A stretch of DNA of 26,856 nucleotides from Euryarchaeota archaeon UBA181 (lineage in GTDB: Archaea > Thermoplasmatota > Poseidoniia > Poseidoniales > Thalassarchaeaceae): assembly GCA_002496725.1 (NCBI GenBank), contig DALI01000049.1, forward strand, positions 72,110 to 98,965, read 5' to 3'. The position numbers and the translations under genes were made by a program. The notes beneath the pieces were generated by a model. That model was not told the origin of the DNA. It saw only the letters and a program-made list of their open reading frames with translations, and did no database searches. Positions 1 to 7,089 of the stretch are shown here, piece after piece. How positions within the stretch are numbered: the stretch's first letter is position 1; the number at the start of each line of letters is the position of its first letter.

Positions 1-60
1 CCTAGACCACGAGCCCAGTAATTAGGCGAAACACTACTGCCCAATGAATCATTCCATCAT

Positions 61-216
61 TCAAGACACAATCTTAGAAATCTTACCTGTACATCCATCT
101 TGACTACATAGGCCGTGCGCTCTGGTTCTACCGTTTTTCATCAACTCTAGTTGACAATTTATGATCGAACCATATGTTTTGCAACTCATGCAGTAGCCGC
201 TGACATTCCTATTCAT
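61..216 (-). CDS. Small zinc-ribbon-like protein (DUF5679-like)
   Basis: This 51-residue reading frame has ATG at 216 and TGA at 61. It has Cys at residues 9 and 12 (YCMSC) and a second pair at 37 and 42, with a central KNGR motif at 27-30. From memory this matches the small DUF5679 zinc-ribbon family, whose pattern is YCxxC, about 17 residues, KNGRxxxxGxC, then a Cys. The family normally has CxxC as the second pair; here four residues separate the cysteines. Function is unknown; such proteins are generally assumed to bind zinc. It lies downstream of hutI on the same strand, with 269 bases between them. No strong Shine-Dalgarno is visible. The assignment rests on the Cys pattern and the KNGR motif, so it is moderate. 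Confidence 0.6.
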   Translation of the reverse strand: MNRNVSGYCMSCKTYGSIINCQLELMKNGRTRAHGLCSQDGCTGKISKIVS

Positions 217-485
217 CTTGCCCACTATGTATTTTCTACTAGTCCCTCAGATAAGGGGGTTTTGGTGAATTATTGTAATAAATTGCAAAAACGTTACACT
301 GAACTAATATTCCAGCATATAGTTGAATAATAAATTCTGATAACCTCGATTATCAGTTGTACGTAAAGCTCGTTTTATTGAGTAGATCGATATCATTATT
401 GATGCTGACGAAACGAAATTTTGATTATGTCTAATTGTAACTTTGTATTTATTAATAATTTGTAATTTATACATAACTACCAAGA
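217..485. other. AT-rich intergenic stretch between hutI and the zinc-ribbon gene
   Basis: This holds no gene I can support. It should contain the end of the hutI transcript and the promoter of the minus-strand zinc-ribbon gene. On the minus strand a TTTATTA-like box lies at about 276-283, which would give a leader of a few tens of bases. A perfect 7-bp inverted repeat sits at 337-356. A 56-codon open frame on the minus strand (304-474) is AT-rich and resembles nothing known. Confidence 0.5.
337..356. repeat. Inverted repeat, 7-bp arms with 6-nt loop
   Basis: CTGATAA and TTATCAG flank the loop CCTCGA. It lies in the AT-rich gap downstream of hutI and upstream of the zinc-ribbon gene. It could be an RNA hairpin at the hutI 3' end or a protein site; no T-run follows it on the minus strand, so a bacterial-style terminator is not supported. 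Confidence 0.4.
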
Positions 486-1769
486 TTATTTTACAATATG
501 TCCATTAGCAACAGTCATCAATATTGGATTCATTCCAGGTGTCTGGCACCATGAGTCCAAACTTTTTGATTTCAGAATGTTCAACGATGCTTTAGATTTC
601 TCAGATATTGTTCCCGGCAACTCCCCTCCTGAATACCCCATAGTTGTAGATGGATTTCTTGTACTGGCTGCAAGAGCAGATAACGGGTCAATTCCGCATC
701 TGTGTGTTGCTAGTGAGCCTACGAATGGCATTGATATCGTATTGCAGTTTGGATTAAAGTCTGTTGCGATAGAGAATGCCCATGAGTTTTCCTGACATTC
801 TCTCATAGGGGGGAACTCCTTCATTCCCAAAACATATTGCGTCCCAGCGAGAAAAGTTTGCATTACCCCAGATTTGTCTGCCTCACTCCTCGATTCATTA
901 TTCGAACAAGCAACATGATCAGCACTTACGGATCCCATCTCTACCGCCAACGACAAGCCACCTGAGTCAGTAAACTCGTCTACATGTAGTCTCGATCCCA
1001 ATCCCATCCCATTACAAGCTTCAATGATATCTGCGGTTTCTTCCGTTGTAAACCAGCCTGGTTCACAGAATACATCTGCCCACTCAGCAATTCCTTGTTC
1101 ACACACCTTTGGGAGTTGATCGTTGATCAACTCATTTAGATATTCTTTCTTTTCCATATTCTTTGGGATATCATGGGCGCCTAACCATGTTGCATGTATC
1201 TCACAATTTGTATTCTCATTTACCTTAGAAGTGGCCTCTAAGAGAGATAACTCCGTCTCTGTGTTTAGCCCGTAACCACTTTTTGCTTCTAGCGTGGTTG
1301 TACCCAACTTCAATGCCCTATTAGCCCTATCCAAACCAATATTTACCAATTCTTGGAAGGTACTTTTTCTTGTACTCGACACAGTCTTAGAAATGCCCCC
1401 TCCGATATCTGCAATATCAGAATATGTAAGCCCACTTTGTCTGAGGGCCATTTCATTACTTCTGTCCCCACTCCAAATTAGATGGGTATGTGAGTCAACA
1501 AACCCTGGGATAATTGCATTTCCGCCTGCATCTATTATCAATGCACCATCATGATTTGTTGTTCGTTTATTCCAAGATGGAGCGAATTCAGAGATCAAAC
1601 TATCCGAGTCATTAATTTTGGATATAAAACCGTCTTCGATTAGTATGCCAAGTCCAGCATCGTAAACATTGGCTTCTTTATCCCCCATTTCGGGTCCTCT
1701 CAATGGCTTCGTGACATCTCCATACGACATGTGAGCGATTTCCCCGCTGTTGACTATCAAGGTCCGCAC
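486..1769 (-). CDS. hutI: Imidazolonepropionase
   Basis: Amidohydrolase of histidine degradation: hydrolyses 4-imidazolone-5-propanoate to N-formimino-L-glutamate in the cytoplasm. At 427 residues it has the usual family length. Visible motifs are the metal-binding DSHTH at residues 92-96 followed by GDRSNEM, then GGGI, the EAKSGYGL segment, HATWLGAHDIP, DVFCEPGWF, HVDEF, SADH and ATDFNPN, in the order seen in HutI. The reading frame opens with GTG at 1769; a later ATG at residue 14 would remove part of the N-terminal strand and is less likely. It is divergent from kae1. No hutH, hutU or hutG lies in the window, so the rest of the pathway must be elsewhere or absent. Identification is firm. 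Confidence 0.93.
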   Translation of the reverse strand: MRTLIVNSGEIAHMSYGDVTKPLRGPEMGDKEANVYDAGLGILIEDGFISKINDSDSLISEFAPSWNKRTTNHDGALIIDAGGNAIIPGFVDSHTHLIWSGDRSNEMALRQSGLTYSDIADIGGGISKTVSSTRKSTFQELVNIGLDRANRALKLGTTTLEAKSGYGLNTETELSLLEATSKVNENTNCEIHATWLGAHDIPKNMEKKEYLNELINDQLPKVCEQGIAEWADVFCEPGWFTTEETADIIEACNGMGLGSRLHVDEFTDSGGLSLAVEMGSVSADHVACSNNESRSEADKSGVMQTFLAGTQYVLGMKEFPPMRECQENSWAFSIATDFNPNCNTISMPFVGSLATHRCGIDPLSALAASTRNPSTTMGYSGGELPGTISEKSKASLNILKSKSLDSWCQTPGMNPILMTVANGHIVK

Positions 1770-1820
1770 GACCTGCCACAGTAGTGATGCTTGAAAGCAC
1801 TACCCTAGTCCCGATTACAT

Positions 1821-1826
1821 GGGAGG
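1821..1826 (+). promoter_or_regulatory. Shine-Dalgarno that sets the kae1 start
   Basis: GGGAGG ends four bases before ATG 1831. An earlier in-frame ATG at 1819 would place this motif inside the gene, so 1831 is the better start. Confidence 0.7.
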
Positions 1827-1830
1827 ACTA

Positions 1831-2826
1831 ATGGTAGGGGTAGAAAGTACTGCTCACACCCTATCATTAGGTTTTGTCGGAGAAGATGGCGAGCTGTTTT
1901 CTTCTGAGTCAGCTCTATTCAAACCAGAACAGGGCGGTATTCATCCACGAGAAGCCGCAGACCATCATTCCGTAATGGCACCAAAGCTCATATCATCGCT
2001 TCTTTCGAGGGATGATTTCAGTCGAGATGATATTATCGGTGTCTCATTTAGTCAAGGCCCTGGACTGGGGCCATGTCTGCGTATTGGGGCCTCAGTAGCG
2101 AGATCCCTTTCTTCCGTATGGAAAGTTCCCCTGATTGGAGTTAATCACTGCGTTGCTCATATTGAAGTCGGCAGGAATCAGACTGGATGTGAAGATCCAG
2201 TCTTACTCTATGCTAGTGGGGGTAATACGCAAGTTATCGCTAGGGCAGGAGATAGGTATAGGGTAATAGGGGAGACCCTTGATATTGGCATAGGGAATAT
2301 GCTGGATAAATTTGCACGCCATCATGATATAGCCTTCCCAGGGGGTCCCGAAATAGAGAAGCTTTCTTCAAGATGGTTAGAATCAGGAAAAGCTGAGGAA
2401 TATGAGTTCCTTCAACTTCCATATGGCGTGCATGGAACTGATCTAGCATTTTCTGGATTGTTGACTTCAGCCATATCGCATTCTAGGAATTTGCCTTTGG
2501 AACAAGTTTGTTTTTCTCTACAAGAACATGCATTCGCAAGTTGCATAGAGGTTGCAGAACGCGCGATGGCACACACTGGCAAGTCTGAATTATTGTTGGG
2601 AGGAGGTGTTGCTTGTAATGGAAGACTGAGAGAAATGAGCCGTATCATGTGCGAAGAAAGAGGAGGAAAATCATTCTGGCCAGAGAAACAATATTGCATT
2701 GATAACGGCACTATGATTGCCGAACTTGGTAGGAAGGAATTTCTATCTGGTAGGACCACACCTATCGATGAAAGCTCAATCGATCCTTCAATGAGGACTG
2801 ACTCCTCCATAATATCTTGGCCTTGA
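1831..2826 (+). CDS. kae1: Kae1/TsaD, tRNA N6-threonylcarbamoyltransferase subunit
   Basis: Catalytic subunit of the KEOPS complex, which transfers threonylcarbamoyl from TC-AMP to A37 of ANN-decoding tRNAs (t6A). The 331-residue protein starts with the ASKHA signature VGVESTAHT and has the metal-binding pair H106 and H110 in NHCVAHIE. Further family motifs are SQGPGLGPCLRIG, ASGGNTQ, GGGVACNGRLRE, and DNGTMIA near the C terminus. The sequence resembles the archaeal/eukaryal Kae1 group more than bacterial TsaD. Many euryarchaea fuse Kae1 to the Bud32 kinase. Here the protein stops at the end of the Kae1 domain and the next gene is not Bud32, so the kinase must be encoded elsewhere. The start at 1831 is supported by a close Shine-Dalgarno. 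Confidence 0.95.
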   Translation: MVGVESTAHTLSLGFVGEDGELFSSESALFKPEQGGIHPREAADHHSVMAPKLISSLLSRDDFSRDDIIGVSFSQGPGLGPCLRIGASVARSLSSVWKVPLIGVNHCVAHIEVGRNQTGCEDPVLLYASGGNTQVIARAGDRYRVIGETLDIGIGNMLDKFARHHDIAFPGGPEIEKLSSRWLESGKAEEYEFLQLPYGVHGTDLAFSGLLTSAISHSRNLPLEQVCFSLQEHAFASCIEVAERAMAHTGKSELLLGGGVACNGRLREMSRIMCEERGGKSFWPEKQYCIDNGTMIAELGRKEFLSGRTTPIDESSIDPSMRTDSSIISWP

Positions 2827-2838
2827 GTACTAAGTCTT

Positions 2839-3615
2839 ATGAGAGTCCTTCTAGGCGGGAGGTTGGAGATAGCCATAGTGCAGAGGAGAAGGAAGCCGAG
2901 GTCTAAGCCTCGTGACGTATTCAGTGGTTCAGGCCAACCTCAGAAAAAAGCCCCTCAGCATCCTAATCCAGAAGTCAATAGAAGGCCGGTAGATACGCCA
3001 CCTGCAAAACCCATTCCAAAGAAGAAAATTGAGTCAGAACCGTCTCAAAATACAAACAAGGAATCCAAAAAATCCAGTAAGAAAAACATTGCTAATGCAG
3101 ATAAGACGAAGGATATCATAGAGAGTCAAATCCTCGGTGATTCCAAGAAAACACTGGGGCTTAGGAATAAAAGTAAAGTCATAGAAGTGGATGTAAAAGA
3201 TAATGTTACTAGTAAGAGGGCTCAAGATATCATAGACAAGAGTCGCGCTAGGGCAAAGCAGTCATTGGTGAAAAAGCCTACAAGTGGTAATGCAAAGCCA
3301 ACTACTCCAGCCCCAGCCCCAAAGAGAAGGCCCAGGAAAACGAAGAATTCATTCCAACCTGCTGAGAGAAAGAGAAGATTAGATCGTAGTAGGCATATGG
3401 AATATAAGTACGAGGTTAGAAGGTTGCTAGTAGACTTGAACGTCGAAGAAGATCAACGTTCAAGTATACTTGGTACGGTATGGGCAAAAGGTGAGAGACA
3501 GACAGTTTCTGAAGCTAAAGATTACCTCAGCTCAAAGCACTCAGAGGGATTAATTAACGACAAACAATTAGATGCACTCAATAAAATTGTAGATGGTTAT
3601 ACAATAAGACGATGA
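2839..3615 (+). CDS. Basic Lys/Pro-rich protein with a small C-terminal domain, unknown
   Basis: I do not recognise this protein. Up to 258 residues, it falls into two parts. About 175 residues are low-complexity, rich in Lys, Arg, Pro, Ser and Thr, with stretches such as RRRKPRSKP, PKKK and APAPAPKRRPRK. A compact, probably helical C-terminal domain of about 75 residues follows, containing EYKYEVRRLLVDL, WAKGERQTVSEAK and LDALNKIVDGY. The basic tail suggests binding to nucleic acid or ribosomes, which is inference. It begins 13 bases after kae1 and is probably co-transcribed. The start is uncertain: ATG 2839 gives a hydrophobic first 13 residues, while GTG 2878, preceded by GGAG at 2865-2868, would begin directly in the basic region. 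Confidence 0.7.
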   Translation: MRVLLGGRLEIAIVQRRRKPRSKPRDVFSGSGQPQKKAPQHPNPEVNRRPVDTPPAKPIPKKKIESEPSQNTNKESKKSSKKNIANADKTKDIIESQILGDSKKTLGLRNKSKVIEVDVKDNVTSKRAQDIIDKSRARAKQSLVKKPTSGNAKPTTPAPAPKRRPRKTKNSFQPAERKRRLDRSRHMEYKYEVRRLLVDLNVEEDQRSSILGTVWAKGERQTVSEAKDYLSSKHSEGLINDKQLDALNKIVDGYTIRR

Positions 3616-3673
3616 ATCACATAATTCATTTCCCGTCGCCCACTGGCTTGTCTGTTATTGCGACATGGCGATT

Positions 3674-3680
3674 AGGTGAT
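3674..3680 (+). promoter_or_regulatory. Shine-Dalgarno that sets the mutase start
   Basis: AGGTGAT, complementary to the archaeal 16S 3' end, lies seven bases before ATG 3688. It overlaps an in-frame GTG at 3676, so translation most likely begins at 3688. Confidence 0.65.
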
Positions 3681-3687
3681 TCGGAGT

Positions 3688-5193
3688 ATGGATAATTTGT
3701 CAGATCCAGGAATTCCCCCCTATACAAGAGGTATTTATCCTCAAATGTATAGGAGTAAATTATGGACGATGAGACAATATGCAGGCTTCTCGACAGCTAA
3801 AGAAACCAATCAAAGATTCAGATTATTATTGGATCAGGGGCAGACAGGATTGTCCGTGGCATTCGATCTTCCTACACAACTCGGCTTAGACTCTGATGAC
3901 AAGTTATCCGAGGGAGAAGTAGGAAAGGTTGGTGTCTCGATAGACTCAATATCAGATATGAGGGATTTATTCAAGAATATTGACTTGTCAAAGGTCTCTA
4001 CATCAATGACGATTAATGCACCTGCCACTACTCTCTTAGCGCTTTATGTCGCAGTAGCAGATGAACAAGGCGTCGATAGGAAGAATCTCAGGGGAACTGT
4101 GCAGAATGACATCCTGAAAGAATACATTGCTCGCGGATTATACATATATCCTCCCGAAGCCTCAATGAGACTAACTAGAGATTTAATGAGCTGGTGTTCA
4201 GCAAATGCCCCTTCATGGAATACCATTTCTGTTAGCGGTTATCACATGAGAGAAGCTGGTTGTACTGCTGTAGAAGAAATAGCCCTAACCATACTTAATG
4301 CAGTTGAATATGTAAGAAATGGGGTTAATGCGGGTATGGATGTAGATGACTTCGCACCAAGAATATCCTTCTTTTTCGCATGTCAGAATGATATTCTTGA
4401 AGAGGTCTCAAAATTCAGAGCTGCAAGAGAAGTATGGCATAAAATTATGACAACTAAATTCAATCCAAAAGATCCCAAATCTTCCATGCTTAGATTCCAT
4501 ACACAGACTGCCGGTGCAACACTTACAGCTCAGCAACCTTCGAATAATATTGTTAGAGTATCATATCAGGCATTGTCCTCCGTCCTAGGCGGGACTCAAT
4601 CACTCCATACAAATAGCTTCGATGAGGCAATTGGTCTTCCAACAGATGACGCTGTTACAATAGCTCTCAGGACCCAACAAATTCTGGCATTAGAGACTGG
4701 AATAACTAATCACGTAGATCCACTAGCAGGATCCTTTGTTATTGAGAAGATGACCTCAGAGATTGTGGCATCATCTATGGAATTAATTGAAAATATTGAG
4801 TCCAAAGGAGGCGCATTATCGGGAGTCAGATCCGGAATTCAACAGAGGATGATCCATGAAAGTGCATGGAAGCACCTCAATTCCGTAGAAGATGGTTCAA
4901 TGAGCGTTGTGGGGCTCAATGTGAACCAACAGCTGGACGAACCGATGGTCGAGGGAGAGATACTTGACTCAAGTCTAGCAGAAGGTCAAGTTCTTTCAAT
5001 AAAGAGAATGAAATCTGAAAGGGATAATGAGATGGTATCTAATGCACTGAAAAACCTCCTGGAGGCTTGCTATTCTGAGAATAATCTGATGGACTATATC
5101 ATAGAAGCAGTGAAAGTGGACTGCACTGTAGGGGAGATAAATGCGGTGATGAGTGAAGTTTTCGGAACATGGGTTTCGCCAAGTGGTGTTTGA
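3688..5193 (+). CDS. mcmA: Methylmalonyl-CoA mutase, large (catalytic) subunit
   Basis: B12-dependent isomerase that interconverts (R)-methylmalonyl-CoA and succinyl-CoA. The protein has 501 residues and carries the TIM-barrel domain only; there is no C-terminal cobalamin-binding domain, so a separate small subunit is expected elsewhere. Diagnostic stretches include YTRGIYPQMYR, WTMRQYAGF, GQTGLSVAFDLPTQ, LRFHTQTAGATLTAQQP, VLGGTQSLHTNS and HVDPLAGSF. It ends with VFGTW, typical of this subunit. The N terminus is some 45 residues shorter than in many homologues, which have an extra leading helix. The next gene is the epimerase, starting directly after the stop codon, which confirms the pathway: propionyl-CoA or odd-chain/branched-chain catabolism, or a carbon cycle running through methylmalonyl-CoA. 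Confidence 0.95.
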   Translation: MDNLSDPGIPPYTRGIYPQMYRSKLWTMRQYAGFSTAKETNQRFRLLLDQGQTGLSVAFDLPTQLGLDSDDKLSEGEVGKVGVSIDSISDMRDLFKNIDLSKVSTSMTINAPATTLLALYVAVADEQGVDRKNLRGTVQNDILKEYIARGLYIYPPEASMRLTRDLMSWCSANAPSWNTISVSGYHMREAGCTAVEEIALTILNAVEYVRNGVNAGMDVDDFAPRISFFFACQNDILEEVSKFRAAREVWHKIMTTKFNPKDPKSSMLRFHTQTAGATLTAQQPSNNIVRVSYQALSSVLGGTQSLHTNSFDEAIGLPTDDAVTIALRTQQILALETGITNHVDPLAGSFVIEKMTSEIVASSMELIENIESKGGALSGVRSGIQQRMIHESAWKHLNSVEDGSMSVVGLNVNQQLDEPMVEGEILDSSLAEGQVLSIKRMKSERDNEMVSNALKNLLEACYSENNLMDYIIEAVKVDCTVGEINAVMSEVFGTWVSPSGV

Positions 5194-5592
5194 ATGACGA
5201 AAATCGATCATATAGGAATAGCTACTGAATCAATAGATGCGGCGCTACCTTTCTGGGAGGTTTTAGGATTCACCTCAAACGGAGGGGGTGTCGTCGAGGA
5301 GCAGGGTGTCGTTGTAAGGTATCTAGAGAATGAGTCTGAATCAAGAATAGAATTACTCGAACCAATAACAAAGGATACCCCCGTAGGCAGATTTATCGAA
5401 AAAAGAGGAGTTGGAATTCAGCAACTTGCTATCTCTGTAAGTGATATAGAATCAACCATTTACAATTTACAAAATATCGGTGTAAGGATGATTAATAATG
5501 AGCCCCAAATAGGCCATGGGGGTCGAAAAGTGGCATTTATTCACCCTTCATCATCCGGAGGGGTTTTGGTCGAGCTAGTGGAGTCCAATTGA
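5194..5592 (+). CDS. mce: Methylmalonyl-CoA epimerase
   Basis: Glyoxalase/VOC-fold enzyme that racemises C2 of methylmalonyl-CoA, connecting propionyl-CoA carboxylase with the mutase. The 132 residues contain two VOC half-repeats, beginning with KIDHIGIATESIDAA. Candidate metal ligands are the first His (HIG), the glutamate in RIELLEP and the final glutamate in VLVELVE. GHGGRKVAFIHP near the C terminus is typical of the family. The ATG follows the mutase TGA without a gap (TGAATG), so the two are translationally coupled. The combination of fold, length and neighbour makes the assignment firm. Confidence 0.92.
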   Translation: MTKIDHIGIATESIDAALPFWEVLGFTSNGGGVVEEQGVVVRYLENESESRIELLEPITKDTPVGRFIEKRGVGIQQLAISVSDIESTIYNLQNIGVRMINNEPQIGHGGRKVAFIHPSSSGGVLVELVESN

Positions 5593-5604
5593 AAATCATC
5601 AAAA

Positions 5605-5619
5605 GGAGAATTAATCTCC
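5605..5619 (+). repeat. Small inverted repeat covering a GGAGA motif
   Basis: GGAGA and TCTCC flank the loop ATTAA in the gap after the epimerase gene. The first arm contains the only Shine-Dalgarno-like motif before ATG 5627, at a longer than usual distance. It may fold in the mRNA and limit translation of the next gene; this is inference. Confidence 0.35.
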
Positions 5620-5626
5620 GAACATC

Positions 5627-5926
5627 ATGATTACTTCCATCAAGAGTGTTATACAGAATGAGTCACTATCATCCAACGACATTTTATCCGAAGTTGAGTT
5701 CCTTTCATCAACCCTAAGCTTATTGAGGGATTCGGATGAAATTTCCAATGATCAATTTCTTGAAGCGGGCTCTATTCAAGGGGGCCTCAATTTGCTATGT
5801 GCTATGATATCAAATGGGGCGGCAGACAATGAAATAAAGCTCCAGGCATCTAGTTTGATGGTTAAAACTGAGTCACTATGTAGCAAACACGAAAAATTAG
5901 ATGCAATAATTGAGAGTAAGAGATGA
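5627..5926 (+). CDS. Small helical protein, unknown
   Basis: I do not recognise this 99-residue, acidic, Ser-rich protein. Predicted by eye it is nearly all helix, with several amphipathic stretches (SEVEFLSSTLSLLRDS, LNLLCAMISN, ASSLMVKTESLCSKHEKL) and no membrane segment. It sits 34 bases after the epimerase and 18 bases before the sulfotransferase, so it is probably part of one transcript. Its reading frame is open for 100 codons with codon use like its neighbours, which supports it as real. It could be a small partner of either neighbour, but nothing in the sequence shows that. Confidence 0.6.
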   Translation: MITSIKSVIQNESLSSNDILSEVEFLSSTLSLLRDSDEISNDQFLEAGSIQGGLNLLCAMISNGAADNEIKLQASSLMVKTESLCSKHEKLDAIIESKR

Positions 5927-5944
5927 TTAGAATCATTTTGATAA

Positions 5945-6853
5945 ATGGAAAATGATATTGTGAGAAAATACCCCCCCTTTGATGCATTTATATTGGGTCT
6001 TCCGAAATGCGGTACGACGTGGCTTTCAGAAGTACTTTCTAGTAACCCGTCTATTGCTTTCTCGAATCCCAAGGAGCCAAATTTAGTAGCATCAAGGGTA
6101 AGTACATTTGACCGAAGTACGGATAATCCTAATTATGACGGTTATGATAAAATATTCTCTGGAGAAGGCTTCAGGATTGACGGATCCGTACATACCTTCA
6201 CCTGTCCCCACGCTCCATCACGAATCTTAGAAGCCAATTCGCAATCTAAGTTTATTATCTGCCTCAGAGAGCCTATAGATAGAGCACATAGTCACTGGAA
6301 GATGATTCGAGACATAGGTTCTGATATTAGCAATGACGAGAACTGGGACACATTCGAAAAAGCATGGGATGATACCAGATTTAGAGAGGAGTCCCTATGG
6401 GCAGAATCAATGCAAAGATGGTTAGACTCATTCGACAGAGATAGTTTCTACATCATTGATAGTAGCCAAATGAAGTCTGATCCAAAGAAGGTGCTGGACA
6501 ATATTTCGAAGCATTTGGGTTTACCAGGATATGAATATGATTTATCAATCAATATAAATTCTAACAGATCAATAGATAGAAGAAAACCTACGATCATTGG
6601 TACTTCAATCAAATATGTTGTATCATTAATACCGGATAGCATTAGAATAATGCTATCCAAACCACTGCAAAAAAGATCGATAAATATCTATAATTTACCA
6701 TTAATTAGTAGAGGGGCGAAACATCAAAACATCGAATCTAGAGATTATTTATATTGTTCAGAACAGGTAATTTCTGACTTAGTTAAATTTGAAAATATTA
6801 CCGGATTCAAAACTTCTCATTGGATTAATAGAATCAATGAATATATCAGATAA
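5945..6853 (+). CDS. PAPS-dependent sulfotransferase family protein
   Basis: P-loop sulfotransferase of about 302 residues. The 5'-phosphosulfate loop is visible at residues 16-27 (FILGLPKCGTTW), followed by a helix and by NPKEPN, as in carbohydrate and lipid sulfotransferases. The 3'-phosphate loop is FIICLREPIDRAHSHW, with the conserved Arg and Ser. These enzymes transfer sulfate from PAPS to hydroxyl or amino groups of sugars, lipids or proteins; the acceptor cannot be read from the sequence. There is no signal peptide, so it should act in the cytoplasm or at the inner membrane face. It follows the small helical gene by 18 bases. No PAPS synthesis gene is present. Sulfation of a polar lipid head group or surface glycan is a reasonable guess only. 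Confidence 0.85.
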   Translation: MENDIVRKYPPFDAFILGLPKCGTTWLSEVLSSNPSIAFSNPKEPNLVASRVSTFDRSTDNPNYDGYDKIFSGEGFRIDGSVHTFTCPHAPSRILEANSQSKFIICLREPIDRAHSHWKMIRDIGSDISNDENWDTFEKAWDDTRFREESLWAESMQRWLDSFDRDSFYIIDSSQMKSDPKKVLDNISKHLGLPGYEYDLSININSNRSIDRRKPTIIGTSIKYVVSLIPDSIRIMLSKPLQKRSINIYNLPLISRGAKHQNIESRDYLYCSEQVISDLVKFENITGFKTSHWINRINEYIR

Positions 6854-6874
6854 TGATACTTTCATATTCTTATG

Positions 6875-6892
6875 GTATTACTTGAGTAATAC
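6875..6892. promoter_or_regulatory. Inverted repeat 1, candidate operator of the que operon
   Basis: GTATTAC and GTAATAC are perfect 7-bp arms around TTGA. The right arm overlaps the likely TATA element AATACTTA. It lies about 30 bases before the RHH regulator gene, a good place for a repressor to exclude TBP. That the RHH protein binds here is inference. Confidence 0.5.
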
Positions 6893-6895
6893 TTA
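6888..6895 (+). promoter_or_regulatory. Probable TATA box (AATACTTA)
   Basis: AATACTTA begins 33 bases before ATG 6921, the spacing expected for a leaderless or nearly leaderless archaeal transcript. The identical octamer occurs at the same distance before the TPR gene at 13921. Confidence 0.5.
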
Positions 6896-6911
6896 ACAAC
6901 AGTATGTTGTT
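6895..6911. promoter_or_regulatory. Inverted repeat 2, candidate operator of the que operon
   Basis: AACAAC and GTTGTT are 6-bp arms around AGTAT, directly beside inverted repeat 1 and next to the expected transcription start. Two neighbouring dyads fit cooperative binding of RHH dimers, but the arms of the two repeats differ in sequence. Confidence 0.4.
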
Positions 6912-6920
6912 CGACAGCAC

Positions 6921-7088
6921 ATGCCTAAAGTAAGTCTAGACATGCCAAATGAAATCCTCACAGATCTTAAGAAGCATGTTGGTGACAAGAAGAAATTCGT
7001 AAGTGTGGCCGATGCTGTAAGGACAGCTTGCAGAAAATTACTAGACCAACTCGATGAAATTGATATCAGAAATGGAAGGGGTGAATGA
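6921..7088 (+). CDS. Ribbon-helix-helix (CopG-like) DNA-binding protein
   Basis: A 55-residue protein. It begins with a short strand, PKVSLDMP, followed by helix 1 (NEILTDLKKHVG), a turn with KKFVSVADA, and helix 2 (VRTACRKLLDQLD). This is the standard order of a ribbon-helix-helix regulator, in which the N-terminal strand of a dimer reads the major groove. It is the first gene before folE-queE-queC-queD: its TGA ends one base before the folE ATG. Two inverted repeats and the putative TATA box lie just upstream. The simplest reading is an autoregulated repressor of 7-deazaguanine synthesis. The ligand or signal, if any, is not visible; the protein has no room for a sensing domain. Confidence 0.8.
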   Translation: MPKVSLDMPNEILTDLKKHVGDKKKFVSVADAVRTACRKLLDQLDEIDIRNGRGE

Positions 7089-7089
7089 A

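Noticed and set aside
1..60. Possible tail of a gene entering the window from the left
   Set aside because: Only a few codons before a stop in each frame; nothing can be supported.
304..474. 56-codon open frame on the minus strand downstream of hutI
   Set aside because: Composition is simply that of the AT-rich gap, no ribosome binding site or known motif is visible, and it spans the inverted repeat. Probably chance.
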